Source: Euleptes europaea (taxonomy: Eukaryota; Chordata; Lepidosauria; Squamata; Sphaerodactylidae). From it: DNA of 64,000 nt. This document shows positions 53,368 to 64,000 of the stretch, one piece after another; the stretch's first letter is position 1; every line of letters starts with the position of its first letter. Where the stretch lies: positions 10,344,501 through 10,408,500 of the forward strand of contig NC_079328.1 of assembly GCF_029931775.1 (NCBI RefSeq), read 5' to 3'. A program made the translations under genes and the position numbers. Below the pieces are notes generated by a model that saw nothing but the letters and a program-made list of their open reading frames with translations, was not told the DNA's origin and did not search any database.

Positions 53368-53605
53368 GGGATCTGGAAGAGCCAGGCTCGAATCCCCACT
53401 CTTGCCATGGAAACTTGCTGGGTGACCTTGGGTTAGTCACACACTCTCAGCCTCAATCCAGGAAAGTATTTGGATGAGGGACCTCCAAGGAATACCAGGG
53501 GTGTGACGAGGAGGCAAGCAATGGCAACCATCTCTGAACGTCTCTTGCCTTGAAAACCCTACGGGGTTGCCATAACTCAGCTGTGACTTGACAGCAAAAA
53601 ACCAA
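53368..53605 (+). repeat. chimeric SINE: tRNA-type body, 5S piece, BovB tail
   Basis: 53368-53455 is tRNA-SINE sequence (gctcgaatccccact, ctgggtgaccttgggttag). About 53462-53507 is 5S-derived (agtatttggatgagggacct, ggaataccaggggtgtgac). About 53510-53600 is the BovB-type tail (ggcaagcaatggcaac, ggggttgccataactcag). Confidence 0.75.
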
Positions 53606-54555
53606 CAAACCAACTAACCAAAAACATTATACTGCAAAACAAAACATATGACAACTCAGAAGCCACTGCAAGTTGGGAGAATGGGCTACTAAAATCCTGA
53701 CGTCTCAAAGGTCCATTTGCCTGGAAAGGTTCTGAAATGGACCCAAACTGTGCAGGAGGGGGCATGTTTTCCCAGTTATGAACCACTGGCCTAGAGGCAG
53801 AGAAAATAATTAGTTGGGGGAGGTATGATGGTCTTGTCCACAGACTGTGCCTCCCAAATCAGTCAAGAATTTAGAAAGCTCCATTCACTCCATCACACGA
53901 CTAGGATAGCAGAAAGTCCAGCGACTGTGGAGGCGGGTCCAAGGTGGTTCAGGGGAGAAAGGGCCTGATCCTTAGAGAATGGGCAGGGGGCAAGAGAAGC
54001 GGATGAATATTGCATCAAGATGGGACAAGGAGAGCAAGGAAAAGGTTGGATGCAGAGAACTTTCCAGCAGGGGCTAGAAGATTGAATGAGAAGTGGAGAA
54101 GGGCAGAGTTCTACAGTAGACGGACAGTCTGGCAGCGGGGCAGCAAATCGACAAAAGAACAGAAGCCAGGAGAAGCCAGTATGAGAAGGTCACAGATGAT
54201 TCCACCAGGGGTGGGCAAATGTCCATCCTGCATGGTCTGTTGCACCCCCACAAATTCCAGTGGTCTACCAACATGTTTTAAATTCACAAGAGGGCACACT
54301 CTGAAACTCTTTAACGTCCACAGCATATGTTAAGCAATCCCAAATATTCACACTTACCTAAGAATAGCTAAGAAATCAAGGCCCACTCCTTCCAGCATTC
54401 TTCGCAAGAATACCAGCAGGCATGTGGTAGTCTGCAAACAATGGTTAGCGAGCCAGCAGTAGACCACAAGCCTCTTTCATCACCATGGGACAAAGAGAAC
54501 GATTTAGCAGCAAGTAAAGAAAGGAAGGGGCTAGAAAGGCATGCCTCTGTAACTT
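53606..54555. other. unassigned, downstream of DTD1
   Basis: Nothing recognised. It may include distal 3' UTR of DTD1. Confidence 0.35.
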
Positions 54556-54561
54556 TTTATT
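54556..54561 (-). terminator. DTD1: candidate poly(A) signal of DTD1
   Basis: AATAAA on the minus strand, 83 bases beyond the DTD1 stop codon. It is well placed, but I cannot exclude a longer 3' UTR. Confidence 0.5.
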
Positions 54562-54643
54562 CACCCAGCCTGGAATCATGCATAGAAGTTGAAGCCATTA
54601 GCAGAAACACCATCAGTTCATACCTGACCTTACGTGCGATTAG

Positions 54644-54799
54644 CTAAGGTTCCCTTTCTGAAGACACATCCCCTTCTGCTCCGCTGCTGGCACTGGGATC
54701 ATTTTTACTTCTAGGAACATTCCTCTCCCTGCTAGATTCAGAGGGCACCTTCATTCTGGTCTTCTCTTTCCTCTGTTGCTGTTTCTCAAGTTTTGCCAG
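54644..54799 (-). CDS. DTD1: D-aminoacyl-tRNA deacylase 1 (DUE-B), last coding exon
   Basis: The minus strand after a pyrimidine-rich acceptor (ctctctttttccttgtaaac, then AG) reads 51 codons and a TAG stop: LAKLEKQQQRKEKTR, then a variable middle, ending SASSGAEGDVSSEREP. This is the C-terminal tail of vertebrate DTD1, nearly identical at its end to human. The full enzyme removes D-amino acids from mischarged tRNAs; the catalytic fold is encoded by upstream exons that I did not find in the window. This charged, disordered tail is the vertebrate DUE-B extension linked to DNA binding and replication initiation. The gene therefore enters from the right edge. SCP2D1 lies 15 kb downstream on the same strand. 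Confidence 0.95.
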   Translation of the reverse strand: MAKLEKQQQRKEKTRMKVPSESSRERNVPRSKNDPSASSGAEGDVSSEREP

Positions 54800-56137
54800 C
54801 TGTTTACAAGGAAAAAGAGAGAGAAAAAGGTTTCATGGATGCATACTAAAGAGGTACAAGAACTATGACAGAAGCCTAAATTCCAATTGCAAAGATGAAG
54901 TCGGGCTGGACAGACGCTGTCCAAAACATCTTCAGCTGACGATTACATATGGAAAGCTGCATCTTTGATACCAACACCCTCACACCCCCTTCAGATTATG
55001 TGCCTGTCCATTGTTCAGCTATGATTCTCACACCACCACTTCCTTTTGGAATGTCACCAAAAGCATGCCTTCTCAGTAAAAACAAACGTGCAATCCTTCT
55101 TTACTAATGTTTGCATTCATTTTAAGGAACAAGACTGCATGCAATGTTATGAATATTCCTAACCATAAAGGTACAAAAAAAATAGAAAGGAAGCACCCGG
55201 CCAAAACAAAGTACTTCAAAGCCCCATTGAGATAAGTGTAAAGGATTTAAATCCCTCTTGCTCCCATGGAAATCAACTGAACTAAAGAGAGCTTAGCTTT
55301 GGCAAGACTGTGCCTTACGACTGCCAATATGAAACAGTAAAAAGGGATAGAAATCTCCATACATCCATAAACCACGTTACCTGGACAACATGTTTAAGGT
55401 TCATAAATAAAAAGTATGTATAGATTATTTATTTTAAACTTCCACACCCAGCATTAACAGTATGCACTTTAGCTGAATTAAATATACATATTTCCCATAT
55501 GCATTTTTCTAATTTTGCGGACATATTACTTCCTGCTTTTATCATGGCCCAGCAAAGAATTCAAGTTACTAAGACGGCAACAGAGAACCTCCCCTCATCT
55601 CCCCAATCATGCTACAGTCTGCCCGGTGAGAGATATTACGTCAACTCCAGGGGAGGCACACAGAAAAAAACACTGCTGGTGTTTGCATTTTCAGCAGAAT
55701 GCTTTCAGTTGTTACTGCTTCTTCCTGGATGGCCAAGGATGCAAGCAGGTGCCAACACCATTTCAACCCTGCATAACTGCACGACATCTCACACAGGACG
55801 TTTGCAAGATGAGGCCGTAAGATCATGGCTTAAGACACACCCCACTTTAAAAGACATCCTTGACTGATGACGCATTCAGGGGAACTCAAAAGCTTGTAAA
55901 CTGTTTTGCATTGCTTTAGTCAATCCTAATACAAGGTATTGTGGTGTTTTTTTAAAAAAAATCATTGCTGTAAAAAAAGGTTATTTTGGCAACTGCATTT
56001 TCTAACCATTCTAAAGCAGGCCTAACAACCAGGAATGTAAATATACCAATTGAGATAGACTGTGAACAATATCATCATACTTCTTGAACAGAAAAAAATA
56101 GTATCCTATAGAAGAGAGATAATCAGAACACAGAAAG
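54800..56137 (-). other. DTD1 intron sequence, no exon seen
   Basis: By position this is the last intron of DTD1. The open frame at 55499-55867 has no recognisable domain and is not called. Confidence 0.5.
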
Positions 56138-56404
56138 AAGAAGAGTTGGTTTTTATACCCTATTTTTCTCTACCTTTAAGGAGTCTCAAACAGGCTTACA
56201 ATCGCCTCATCCCACAACTGGCACCGTGTGAGTTAGGTGGGGCTGAGAGAGTTCAGAGAGAACTGTGACTAGCCCAAGATCACCCAGCAGGCTTCATGTG
56301 TAGGAGTGGGGAAACCAACCTGGCTCACAGGATTAGAGTCCGCTGCTCATATGGAGGAGTGGAGAATTAAACCCGGTTCTCCGGATTAGCCACTACACCA
56401 CGCA
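56138..56404 (-). repeat. tRNA-derived SINE (CTT-tailed)
   Basis: Antisense copy from aaagaagaagagttggtttt to ggattagccactacaccacg. The head is shortened. Confidence 0.88.
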
Positions 56405-56968
56405 AAAGCAAAGAAGGATGTAACAGGAGGCAACGTTGGAAGTGCAAAATGGTTTGAGATAGATGTGCAGAGTGGCAGGATTAGGAAATGCAACACAGTA
56501 CAGAGGATGGGGAGGAAGGTAGTCTGACCCTCTCCTTCTTTTGAGCTTATCTTGCCCTTACAGATGCTAAAGTGGGCCCCATGGATCTATTTTGCCAATG
56601 GCAGAGCCTTCCTCCGACAGCAGCAGTATGTTTCATGTAAACCAGCAGGACCTGTGATAGGGAACAGGCGGGGACAAAGCTACTGGAGATGACCATCTTA
56701 GCCAACCCAGCAGTGCACATTTCAATCAGAATATCAAGAGTAGATATGGAGGCCATAGGGGGATCCTCAGAGGAGTCTAGAAGGCTTCAGGTGATTTCAG
56801 GTGTCAACCACTGTAGCCTAAGCTATTAGCTCAACAGACTGGCATTCCACAGGACATATGAAGATGTCTTTCACTGTCAGGCCAGCAGCTCACTTGTCTT
56901 CTCCTGCTGGCACTGGCTTTCATCTCACAGAGACCCTCAAATGTTTTTAGGTGGAAATGCCAGGGATT
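56405..56968. other. unassigned (DTD1 intron)
   Basis: Nothing recognised. Confidence 0.4.
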
Positions 56969-57163
56969 GAAATGAAGCTGCCTCATACCCAGTCTACCCA
57001 GCCCAATATTATCTACTGACTGACAGCAAGGCCCTGAGGCAGAGGACATCCCTTGCTTCCTGAAGAACAATCTGCCATATCTCCCTGACATCTCGGTAGA
57101 GGATTTCAGATAAAGAGATGTCAGGAATCTCATCCAAGCACATGCTCTACCACTAAGCTATGG
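56969..57163 (-). repeat. tRNA-derived SINE, ggctcagtggtagagc family, diverged
   Basis: Shares aatgaagctgcctcatacc, tattatctactgactgac and the antisense A box catgctctaccactaagct with the 33739 copy. Confidence 0.7.
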
Positions 57164-58317
57164 ATTCTTTCATCCAATTACTTTGTTCCTTAGGAAAAAA
57201 AGTCCGAATGAAATGAACCATGCAAGTGTACTTAGCATCAGGTCACCCCTAGTGAACAGAATCACCATTCCTACCAAGTGTCTGTGAAGTTGCAGTTATC
57301 AAGGCCCATATTATGATCTCAATTCCTTTCCAATATGAACAGAGCTTTCTACATGGCCACCCCATGAGAGCTACTGATCTACCACACGTTTACTGACCCA
57401 CCACAACAATCATTGTATTTTTCTTCACAACCTTGCTGGCATCATATAGCTACATATAGCTATATACAAATTGTATTAAAAACTACACATAGCTATATAG
57501 AAATTGTATTAAAAACTGGTATTCACATTCAGTATAATGGGTACCACAACATGTTGTTTATCTTTGATATGTTTGGCACTCATACTCCCCATTTTTACAT
57601 TATAAAAATAAGGATGACAGAGGAAGGCAATGAGTGTTTACCTGAATGATTCACTCTAATCAAGATCTTCCATCTATCTGTAAATGTTAAGTGAATGAAT
57701 CCTCACTTTTAAATTTCGCAGAACATAGCTAACAGGCAGCTTGCGTGCATCCTTAAAATTACGCTACTGCTCTATATTCAGCCACAGCCGCAGCTCTTCA
57801 AAGGACAACAGACTCCTTCCCCATTCTCCCTGCTCCCCTATGCCAGAGCATTCCCTTCCAAAGGACAGGCATAAAATAGCACATAACTGATTTCCCTATG
57901 GACACTAACCAAACAAATGGGATCAATTCAAGACTTCTATTACAGACTAGGCATTAAAAATTAAACGTAATATTCTTTTTCTAGTCAGACTATTAAAAGA
58001 ATATGGTACATTTTCTAGTACAAGAAGTCCTGAAAGAGGTTTTTCTTCTCTCCATGAGGCACCATATCAACCTTCCAGATTCTGTTCAGAGATCCAACCC
58101 TCTGGAAGAAACATGAAGGTTTTTCAGTTATTTTCAAATCAAGGCTTATTGGGGGGGGGGGATTATGTTTCAGGGGAGTGATAAAGCTTGATCAGGAATG
58201 AACAAAGAATGAGCGTGGAGAACAGCTTTCGGGTCCTCATAGCAACAGCAACGAATGCAGGGCTGGAGTCACACAGCATTAGTTGAAGAAGCTTCAATGA
58301 GATCAAAAATGCTTGCT
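57164..58317. other. unassigned (DTD1 intron)
   Basis: AT-rich. A short direct repeat near 57450-57515 (agctatatacaaattgtatt and agctatatagaaattgtatt). No exon seen. Confidence 0.4.
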
Positions 58318-58610
58318 CCTAGAATCATACAATTGGAAGGGACCACCAGGTCATCTAGTCCAAACCCCTGCACAATGCAGGAAATTCACAACTATCTCCC
58401 CTCCACACCCCCAGTGACCCCTACTCCATGCCGAGAAGATTGCCAAGGTGCCCTCCCTCATATGATCTGCCTGAGGTCATAGAATCAGCATTGCTGACAG
58501 ATGGCCATCTAGCCTTTTCTTAAAAACCTCAAGGCAAGGAGAGCCTACCACCTCCCGAGAAAGCCTGTTCCACTGAGGAACCGCTCTGCTGGAAAATTCT
58601 TCCTGATGGA
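58318..58610 (-). mobile_element. CR1 LINE 3' end
   Basis: Antisense of the CR1 terminus: agaatcatacaattggaagg, tcatctagtccaaacccctg, then 3' UTR and ORF2 end (cctgttccactgaggaaccg). Same subfamily as the copy at 3655. Confidence 0.9.
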
Positions 58611-58718
58611 AGCCCCCCCACCCCCAATCTCATTTCTGTGCTGCAAAACTAGGGGACTATTTTACTACAATTCAAGAGAAAAGCACAACACAAAGTCCAA
58701 CTAGACATGTCTGTTCAG

Positions 58719-59013
58719 AAGGTAAAGGTAAAGGTGGTCCCTGTGCAAGCACAGGGTCATTACTGACCCATGGGGTGACAGCACACCCTGCTGTTTACTA
58801 GGCAGAACGGGGTGGTTTACCATTATTTTCCCCAGCCATGTACACTTTACCCCCAGCAAGCTGGGTACTCATTTTCCCGACCTTGGGAGGATGGAAGTCT
58901 GAGTCAACTTTGAGCCGGCTACCTGAAGCCGACTTCCATCAGGATCGAATTCAGTTCATGAGCAAAGCTTTTGACTGCAGTACTGTAGCTTACCACTCTG
59001 TGCCGGGGGCCCC
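58719..59013 (-). repeat. tRNA-derived SINE, cgcagagtggtaagc family
   Basis: Near full length. The 3' end aggtaaaggtaaaggtggtc is on the left and the head with antisense boxes (atcaggatcgaattcag, gcttaccactctgtgcc) on the right. Confidence 0.85.
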
Positions 59014-60598
59014 AGAAGGAAGTCAGACTTACTTTGATGGTATTTAAACCCAAGAAAAGATGAACAGGAGTGTAGCTTTAGACACGAGCTGCTTTTGACA
59101 GCCACCCAAAGTGGACATTGAATTTGCATGCTGACCGCAAGACCATCCACCCTTGCAGCGAATCCTGCCCTTATTAGGATAATATGCTGCTCCTCCTGCA
59201 GAAAATATAAATTAGGTTGCAAATTTAGCCCTAAACAGACCCCCCCCCCAAAAAAAGGATTTTACTAGTCTGGTCAAACAAACCCCAAAAGAAAATCATA
59301 GAAATAATAAAACATTGATGGTTTAATTCAGCATGATACCAGCTGAAAATCTATTGGATGTTTGTCTCTGGCAGTAGTGATAGAACAGCAGAAAAGACAC
59401 CAGAGAAAAATTTAAGAAAATACAATTTTGTCAGTTACCCCCTATACGCCAATTTTAGGATCCCTTTCAATGACAGTGGGAGTAAAGAAACTCCTACCGC
59501 TACCCTATGCTTGGTTAGGATCAGCAGGTTTTGGAAGTTTCCTGTCCTACTTCTGAATGTGTGCACCTAGACAAACTGAGTTTGCTTTGTCACCAACAAA
59601 CTGGGAATCTAAACTATGGGTTAATCCTGGGATAGAATCCTGGTAAACTTCCACATTCAGACATCACAAGTTGGGGTTAGAACTAGAAGCATCTGAGGGT
59701 GCTAACAAAACTCACATAATTGCTTTGCCTTTTACAAACAGATTTTTTCTTGACATTGGAATAGTACCAATGCAAAATAAACTAAAAACTGAGTATTAAA
59801 CTTCCATTAATTCAACTAAACTGATGATAAAACTGGGACTTTACTTTTAAATTACCTAGCAGAGATGCAACTGCAGAGGATGCAATTTGACCCTTGAGCT
59901 TTTCCAACAGCTATACTTTCTATCACGATTTATTTGAGCTCAACCCAAAGGCAGAATTATGACAGTGGACTTTTCAAAGAATACTTTTGTTATCCTAAAG
60001 TACTTCTTAATGAAGCCTTTTATCATACACATAATAGCTGCAATTTAAAATTTATGCAAGTAATATAATTGCAGAAGGGTTATTAGACTCCCAGAAGGCT
60101 TTACAAACGAGGCCATAAAGAACCTCTGAAATACTGAGAAGGATCCAGCAGTTTATTTAGTGCCCTTGAAGGCATATGTGCCATAGGAAAGGCTGTTATT
60201 TTTTGCATACAGAAAAAAGGCAGCTGTTTTCTCTCCTGCAAGGCAAAGAAAGGTCTTCAAAGATAAATGCCTTCCCAGAACACTTGCTGTAGCAGCCACC
60301 AGTAGGAAACAGGCACTGATTTGACAGACGCTGGATAGAAAAGATGTAGCAGCAGAAAATTATTTAGTCAATGAAAATATTCATTCAGAAAGCACAGACA
60401 CACGAATGAAAGTAACAGAAAGAGGTCTGGCCCATACAAGCCTTCCTCATTTGCTTCTGTAGCATTCAGTAACATCTGATGAAAATTCAGAACCTCCACA
60501 TTCAGAAGCAGTAAACCTCTGAATACTAGTGCCAAGAGGCAAGGTCAGGGGAAGGTCTCAGCCTCTATGCCCTGCTGTTGGACCGCCAGAGAAACTGG
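59014..60598. other. unassigned (DTD1 intron)
   Basis: No exon or repeat recognised over about 1.6 kb. Confidence 0.4.
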
Positions 60599-60672
60599 TT
60601 GTATGCTATGTGAGACAGGATGCTGGACTAGATGGACCACTGGTCTGATCCAGCAGGGCCCTTCCTTTGATC
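60599..60672 (+). mobile_element. CR1/L2-clade LINE 3' terminal scrap
   Basis: gacaggatgctggactagat and ggtctgatccagcagggccc match the terminal 3' UTR of the family at 47545. Confidence 0.65.
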
Positions 60673-60749
60673 TGAAGTCAGTGCTTATTCTGCTACTACC
60701 CGAGTCAGCCTGTGTGAATGAACAAGAAACAACACTGGTCGCACTTTGA

Positions 60750-61046
60750 AGAAGAAGAGTTGATTTTTATATGCCAACTTTCTCCACCACTTAAGGAAGA
60801 ATCAAAACGGCTTACAATCACCTTCCCTTCCCCTTCCCAACAACAGACACCCTGTGAGGTAGGTGGTTCTCAGAGAGCTCTAAGAGAGCTGTGACTAGCC
60901 CAAGGTCACCCAGCAAGCTTCATGTGTAGGAGTGGGGAAACCAACCCGGTTCACCAGATTAGAGTCCACCACTCATGTGGAGGAGTGGGGAATCAAACCC
61001 GGCTCTCCAGAGTCCACAGCTCCAAACCACTGCACCACGCTGGCTT
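60750..61046 (-). repeat. tRNA-derived SINE (CTT-tailed)
   Basis: Antisense copy from aagaagaagagttgattttt to aaccactgcaccacgctggc. Confidence 0.9.
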
Positions 61047-61104
61047 GGATCTTACACTGAAAAATATAGGAACTAGCCCTACTTGAGTGGTGTGGGTGCT
61101 ATTA

Positions 61105-61313
61105 CACATGAACACACACAAAGTTGCCTTACACTGCATCAGACAACATGGTCCATCAAGGCAATTACTGTCTACTCAGACTGGCAGCGACTCTCCAGGG
61201 TCTCAGACAGAGGTCTTTCACACCACCTCCTACCTGATCCTTTTAACTGGAGATGCTGGGGACTGAAGCTGGGACTTTCTGCACAACAAGCAGATGCTCT
61301 ACCACTGAGCCAC
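61105..61313 (-). repeat. tRNA-derived SINE, ggctcagtggtagagc family
   Basis: Antisense head cagatgctctaccactgagc at the right. Body gcgactctccagggtctcag. Left end aaagttgccttacactgc. Confidence 0.85.
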
Positions 61314-61879
61314 ATCCCCTCTACTTGCTTAGAAACAAACAAACCTATTGCTGGGCACAGCTTTTTGTCAGAACTTGAACTATATGTTTCCCCCGGGCCA
61401 CTTTTCAATTACTCTTCAAATAAAGCTAAGAAATGGGAATATAATCCCACCAAAGGTACATCTGCAGCAACTGGTTTTCGCAGGGTAAACGCCAAAACAC
61501 ATCTCAATCTGCTGGTGCAGTTTTCACTCCATCCTGGGTGGGGTTCCCAGAAGGGCTCCGCTCCTGGCTGTTGTCATAACGCTAAATTATAACCCAATCT
61601 ATGGCATGTTTTCTTGGGAGGGAAATCCCACTGAGTACAATGGAACTAAGTTCCTAGCAGCTGTGCCTACTGCTTGCAACCTCAGAGAGTCAGTTCAGAA
61701 GTGATGGTCTGTCCCCCTCGAGAGTGTGCGATGTGGGGCCTGTGCTCTTTCATCTCCCTTCACAAATGCTGATTGTTTTTATTTTTGCACATTCTGATTT
61801 GCTGTAGCCAGAAACTTCCATGGTATCTGAATCGGGCAAGCTTCAATGACTGAAAACCATGACTTGTCTACCGGCCAGA
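61314..61879. other. unassigned (DTD1 intron)
   Basis: Nothing recognised. Confidence 0.4.
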
Positions 61880-62440
61880 ACTGGAAACCATGTGTCCGGA
61901 ATGCTGGCAGAGACAAGGGCCAGAGGCAGGTAGCGTAATCAGGAAAACAGTCCGGGGTCAGGTACCGTGCTGTTTGAGTCCAACTTCTAAGCAGAGGGGC
62001 AATCTCAATTCAAGGTCAAGTTCAGTTCCAGGGTCAGGGTAGCAGAGGTCCAGGAGTCCAGAGGATAACAGAGACACGAGGTGGCTGCAAGAGAATGAGT
62101 CGCTTCCACATAACGCTGAGCACATTGCCTGCCTGGTTTCATCATCGCTTAGTGGGCTGTGCAAAGCCTGAAGCCTTGCAGTTTTCCAACGGCTTTCTGT
62201 CATGGCCTTGATCTTCCGGCGTCTCTGCTCGAATGTTTCTCAGCGACTCTCCAGCCGAGGCCACCTGTGGCTGAACCCCAGACACAGCCAGTTCTCCTGA
62301 GCTGCCAGGCTGCAGACCCGGTGAGACCTCCTCTTCTTCACTCCTTTCGTTGTCTTCTGTCTGCTGGGGCTGCTTCTCTGTTCCTCTTCATCTGAGGAAG
62401 TGTCGGCAGGCTGACCCACAACACCATGAATCCAAGAGGG
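61880..62440 (-). repeat. unclassified GC-rich repeat, relative of 52527
   Basis: The minus strand carries atgtggaagcgactcattct and ctgaccctggaactgaactt, paralleling atgtggaagcaacttattga and the gaccttggactg units at 52905-53060. Family unknown. Possibly an old LTR-type fragment. Confidence 0.35.
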
Positions 62441-62537
62441 ATTCTGGTTTGGAGGCAAATTATGACCCACACAGCACATTCCCAACAGCCAAAGCAGGAT
62501 TTGGCTATCATGTCTGAAATAGGCCACTCTGTATATG

Positions 62538-62660
62538 AGAGGTCCCCAACCCTGTTGAACCTCTGGGCATGTCTGGAATTATGAGAATTTGTTGTGGGCA
62601 CCACAACAAAACAGCTGCCGTGGAGACTGGGTCCAATCACAAAACATTGTGAGCCTCCAC
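62538..62660. mobile_element. hAT-like MITE end fragment
   Basis: ggtccccaaccctgttgaac and gggcaccacaacaaaacagc resemble a widespread hAT-type MITE. The right end was not found. Confidence 0.35.
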
Positions 62661-62845
62661 AATATCTCAGCTGTTTCCAAATGAATGATTCCTACAGACA
62701 CAAAGGTCTCCTGGCATTTTCTGAAGCACCCCCCTACTCCACTGAAGTGCAGGAAAGGCACAACTGGCTCTTTGATTTGGGGAGAAAATGTGGACACCAG
62801 GAAACACATTGGCAAACACTACACTGAGGATCATTGGGGTATATA

Positions 62846-63259
62846 CAGGTTGAGTATCCCTTATCCGGACATCTGATATCCAGACTGATCTGAAAACCGG
62901 ACCTTTGAGCTGGCATGCAGGCAGATCTGCGCTGCTCCAGCCTCTTGACTTCCAAGAGTCCGGGCGGCGCGGATCTGACTCACATCCACACCGCCCGGCC
63001 TCTCCAAAGTCTGGTGAGATAGTTACACTTATGCTTTCTGATGGTTTAATGTACACAAAATTATTTAAAATACTGTTTAAAATTACAATCAGGTTCTGTG
63101 TATAAAGTGTATGTTTAAACATATATAAAACATAAATGAATTTGGGTCCCATCCCCAATATATCTCATTATGTATACGCAAATATTCCAAAATACGGAAA
63201 GATCCAAAATATGGACCACTTCTGGCCTCAAGCAATCCAGATAAAGGATACTCAACCTG
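62846..63259. mobile_element. Tigger/MER2-like DNA transposon
   Basis: Termini caggttgagtatcccttatc and gataaaggatactcaacctg are inverted repeats, flanked by TA on both sides (62844-62845, 63260-63261), the target site of Tc1/mariner-Tigger elements. Internal phrases (gggtcccatccccaatatat, caaatattccaaaatacgg) resemble the mammalian MER2 consensus as I remember it. It is a 414-bp non-autonomous, non-coding copy. Confidence 0.8.
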
Positions 63260-63261
63260 TA

Positions 63262-63692
63262 GTGACGTTCTTAAGCACCCATTCTCTCAGTATCCTTTAT
63301 CTGAAAGTCTTTTTATCTTCATATTATATTGGGGGTAGGGTAAATGAGAGAAATGTTGGCATGCCCAAGGTCATCCTGGCAAGACCACAGCTAAATTGAG
63401 ATTTGAAGTGGGGACTTTAAAGGTAATTATTCCATCCCATTATTCTTATTGCTTTTATTTTGTTTTGTATCAATGGAGTAAGTTTGCACCAGAAGGCAAG
63501 ATAGAAGTCTTTTTAAAAATTAAATGCACTGTTCACTTCCCTCAACTGCTAGAACAACTCTCTTTCACGTGAGACAGACATTGCCAAAATAAATAAATAT
63601 ATAAATAAAGGTCCCCTACCTACCGGGTTAAGCGTGACCACATGCTATTGCAAGCAAATTGAGTCAACTTACTTGCATGTAAGTACTGTAGA
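63262..63692. other. unassigned
   Basis: A degraded SINE-like piece may lie at about 63345-63420. Otherwise nothing recognised. Confidence 0.4.
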
Positions 63693-63932
63693 CTTGAGCC
63701 AGCATGGTGTATTGGTTAAGAGCGGTAGACTCGAATTTGGAGAACCGGTTACAATTTTCTACTCCACATGAAGCCTGCTGTTTGACCTTGAGCCAGTCAC
63801 AGTTCTCTCAGAACTTTCTCAGCCCACGTGGAAGCAAGCAATGGCAAACCACCTCTGAACGTCTCTTGCCTTGAAAACCCTATGGGGTTGCCATAAGTCA
63901 GCTGTGACTTAACAGCACACACACACACACAC
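63693..63932 (+). repeat. Sauria SINE (tRNA head, BovB tail)
   Basis: A box tggtgtattggttaagagc, degraded B box, BovB-like tail ggggttgccataagtcagct and (CA)n. Perfect target duplication actgtaga at 63685-63692 and 63933-63940. Confidence 0.9.
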
Positions 63933-64000
63933 ACTGTAGATTTATACAGCAGATTTATCCTTGGCACATGGTTCCTCTTTGCGCACAAGCACTGCACACA

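Noticed and set aside
55499-55867. 122-codon frame in the DTD1 intron
   Set aside because: Wrong strand for DTD1, no known domain, overlapping frames of similar length.
61083-61592. 169-codon open frame
   Set aside because: Its first half is a SINE read in sense; no protein similarity recognised.
54800-64000. upstream DTD1 exons
   Set aside because: I looked on the minus strand for the preceding exon (conserved GKFGAYMQVHIQNDGP region) and did not find it; it must lie beyond the right edge.
1-64000. CRISPR arrays, operons, bacterial-type promoters
   Set aside because: No regularly spaced repeats and no prokaryotic gene organisation; the window is vertebrate nuclear DNA.

Overview
The window looks like nuclear DNA of a squamate reptile (lizard, perhaps a gecko). 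It is dense in lizard-type repeats: tRNA-derived SINEs, Sauria-type SINEs and 5S-rRNA-derived SINEs that share an RTE-BovB 3' tail, BovB and CR1 LINEs, hAT-type MITEs and Ty3/Gypsy LTR elements. The two host genes I can recognise, SCP2D1 and the last exon of DTD1, are neighbours in other amniotes (human 20p11.23) and both lie on the minus strand here. The species itself cannot be read from the sequence.

Layout. 1-16.5 kb: intergenic sequence with SINEs, hAT MITEs (some inserted into each other), CR1 fragments and a retroposed inverted-repeat element (13320-13786). 16.5-27 kb: a nest of elements. An old L1 fragment (+) was entered by a 5S SINE (13-bp TSD) and by a 5'-truncated BovB (11-bp TSD); the BovB was entered by a young, nearly whole Ty3/Gypsy chromovirus (17349-23878, gag and pol in overlapping frames, chromodomain at the pol end). 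A second, older, broken Ty3/Gypsy element of another lineage (24215-26802) sits 3' of this in the same L1 context. 27.2-30.1 kb: a longer BovB copy on the minus strand, itself interrupted by two SINEs and part of a palindromic repeat. 30.3-38.7 kb: SINEs, a 151-bp foldback MITE inside a 5S SINE, CR1 pieces, and several inverted-repeat elements. 39.2-39.7 kb: SCP2D1, an intact intronless gene. 40-54 kb: more LINE, SINE and hAT pieces and a 546-bp palindromic retroelement-like insertion (50321-50866) with a 12-bp TSD. 54.6-64 kb: DTD1 last exon and, upstream of it on the minus strand, DTD1 intron sequence with SINEs, a CR1 end and a Tigger/MER2-like DNA transposon.

Main discovery candidate: several otherwise different foldback repeats (34125-34848, 50321-50866, 13320-13786, 30951-31080, with a non-palindromic relative at 36009-36620) carry sequences that fit the hammerhead self-cleaving ribozyme core (CUGANGA, a stem, GAAA, then a short self-complementary stem III and a C at the cleavage site). 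The best examples, in both arms of 50321-50866 and the right arm of 34125-34848, also have a pairable stem I. This points to Penelope-like or retrozyme-like non-autonomous retroelements. The reading is by eye and needs covariance-model searches. Most of the remaining sequence shows no recognisable function.
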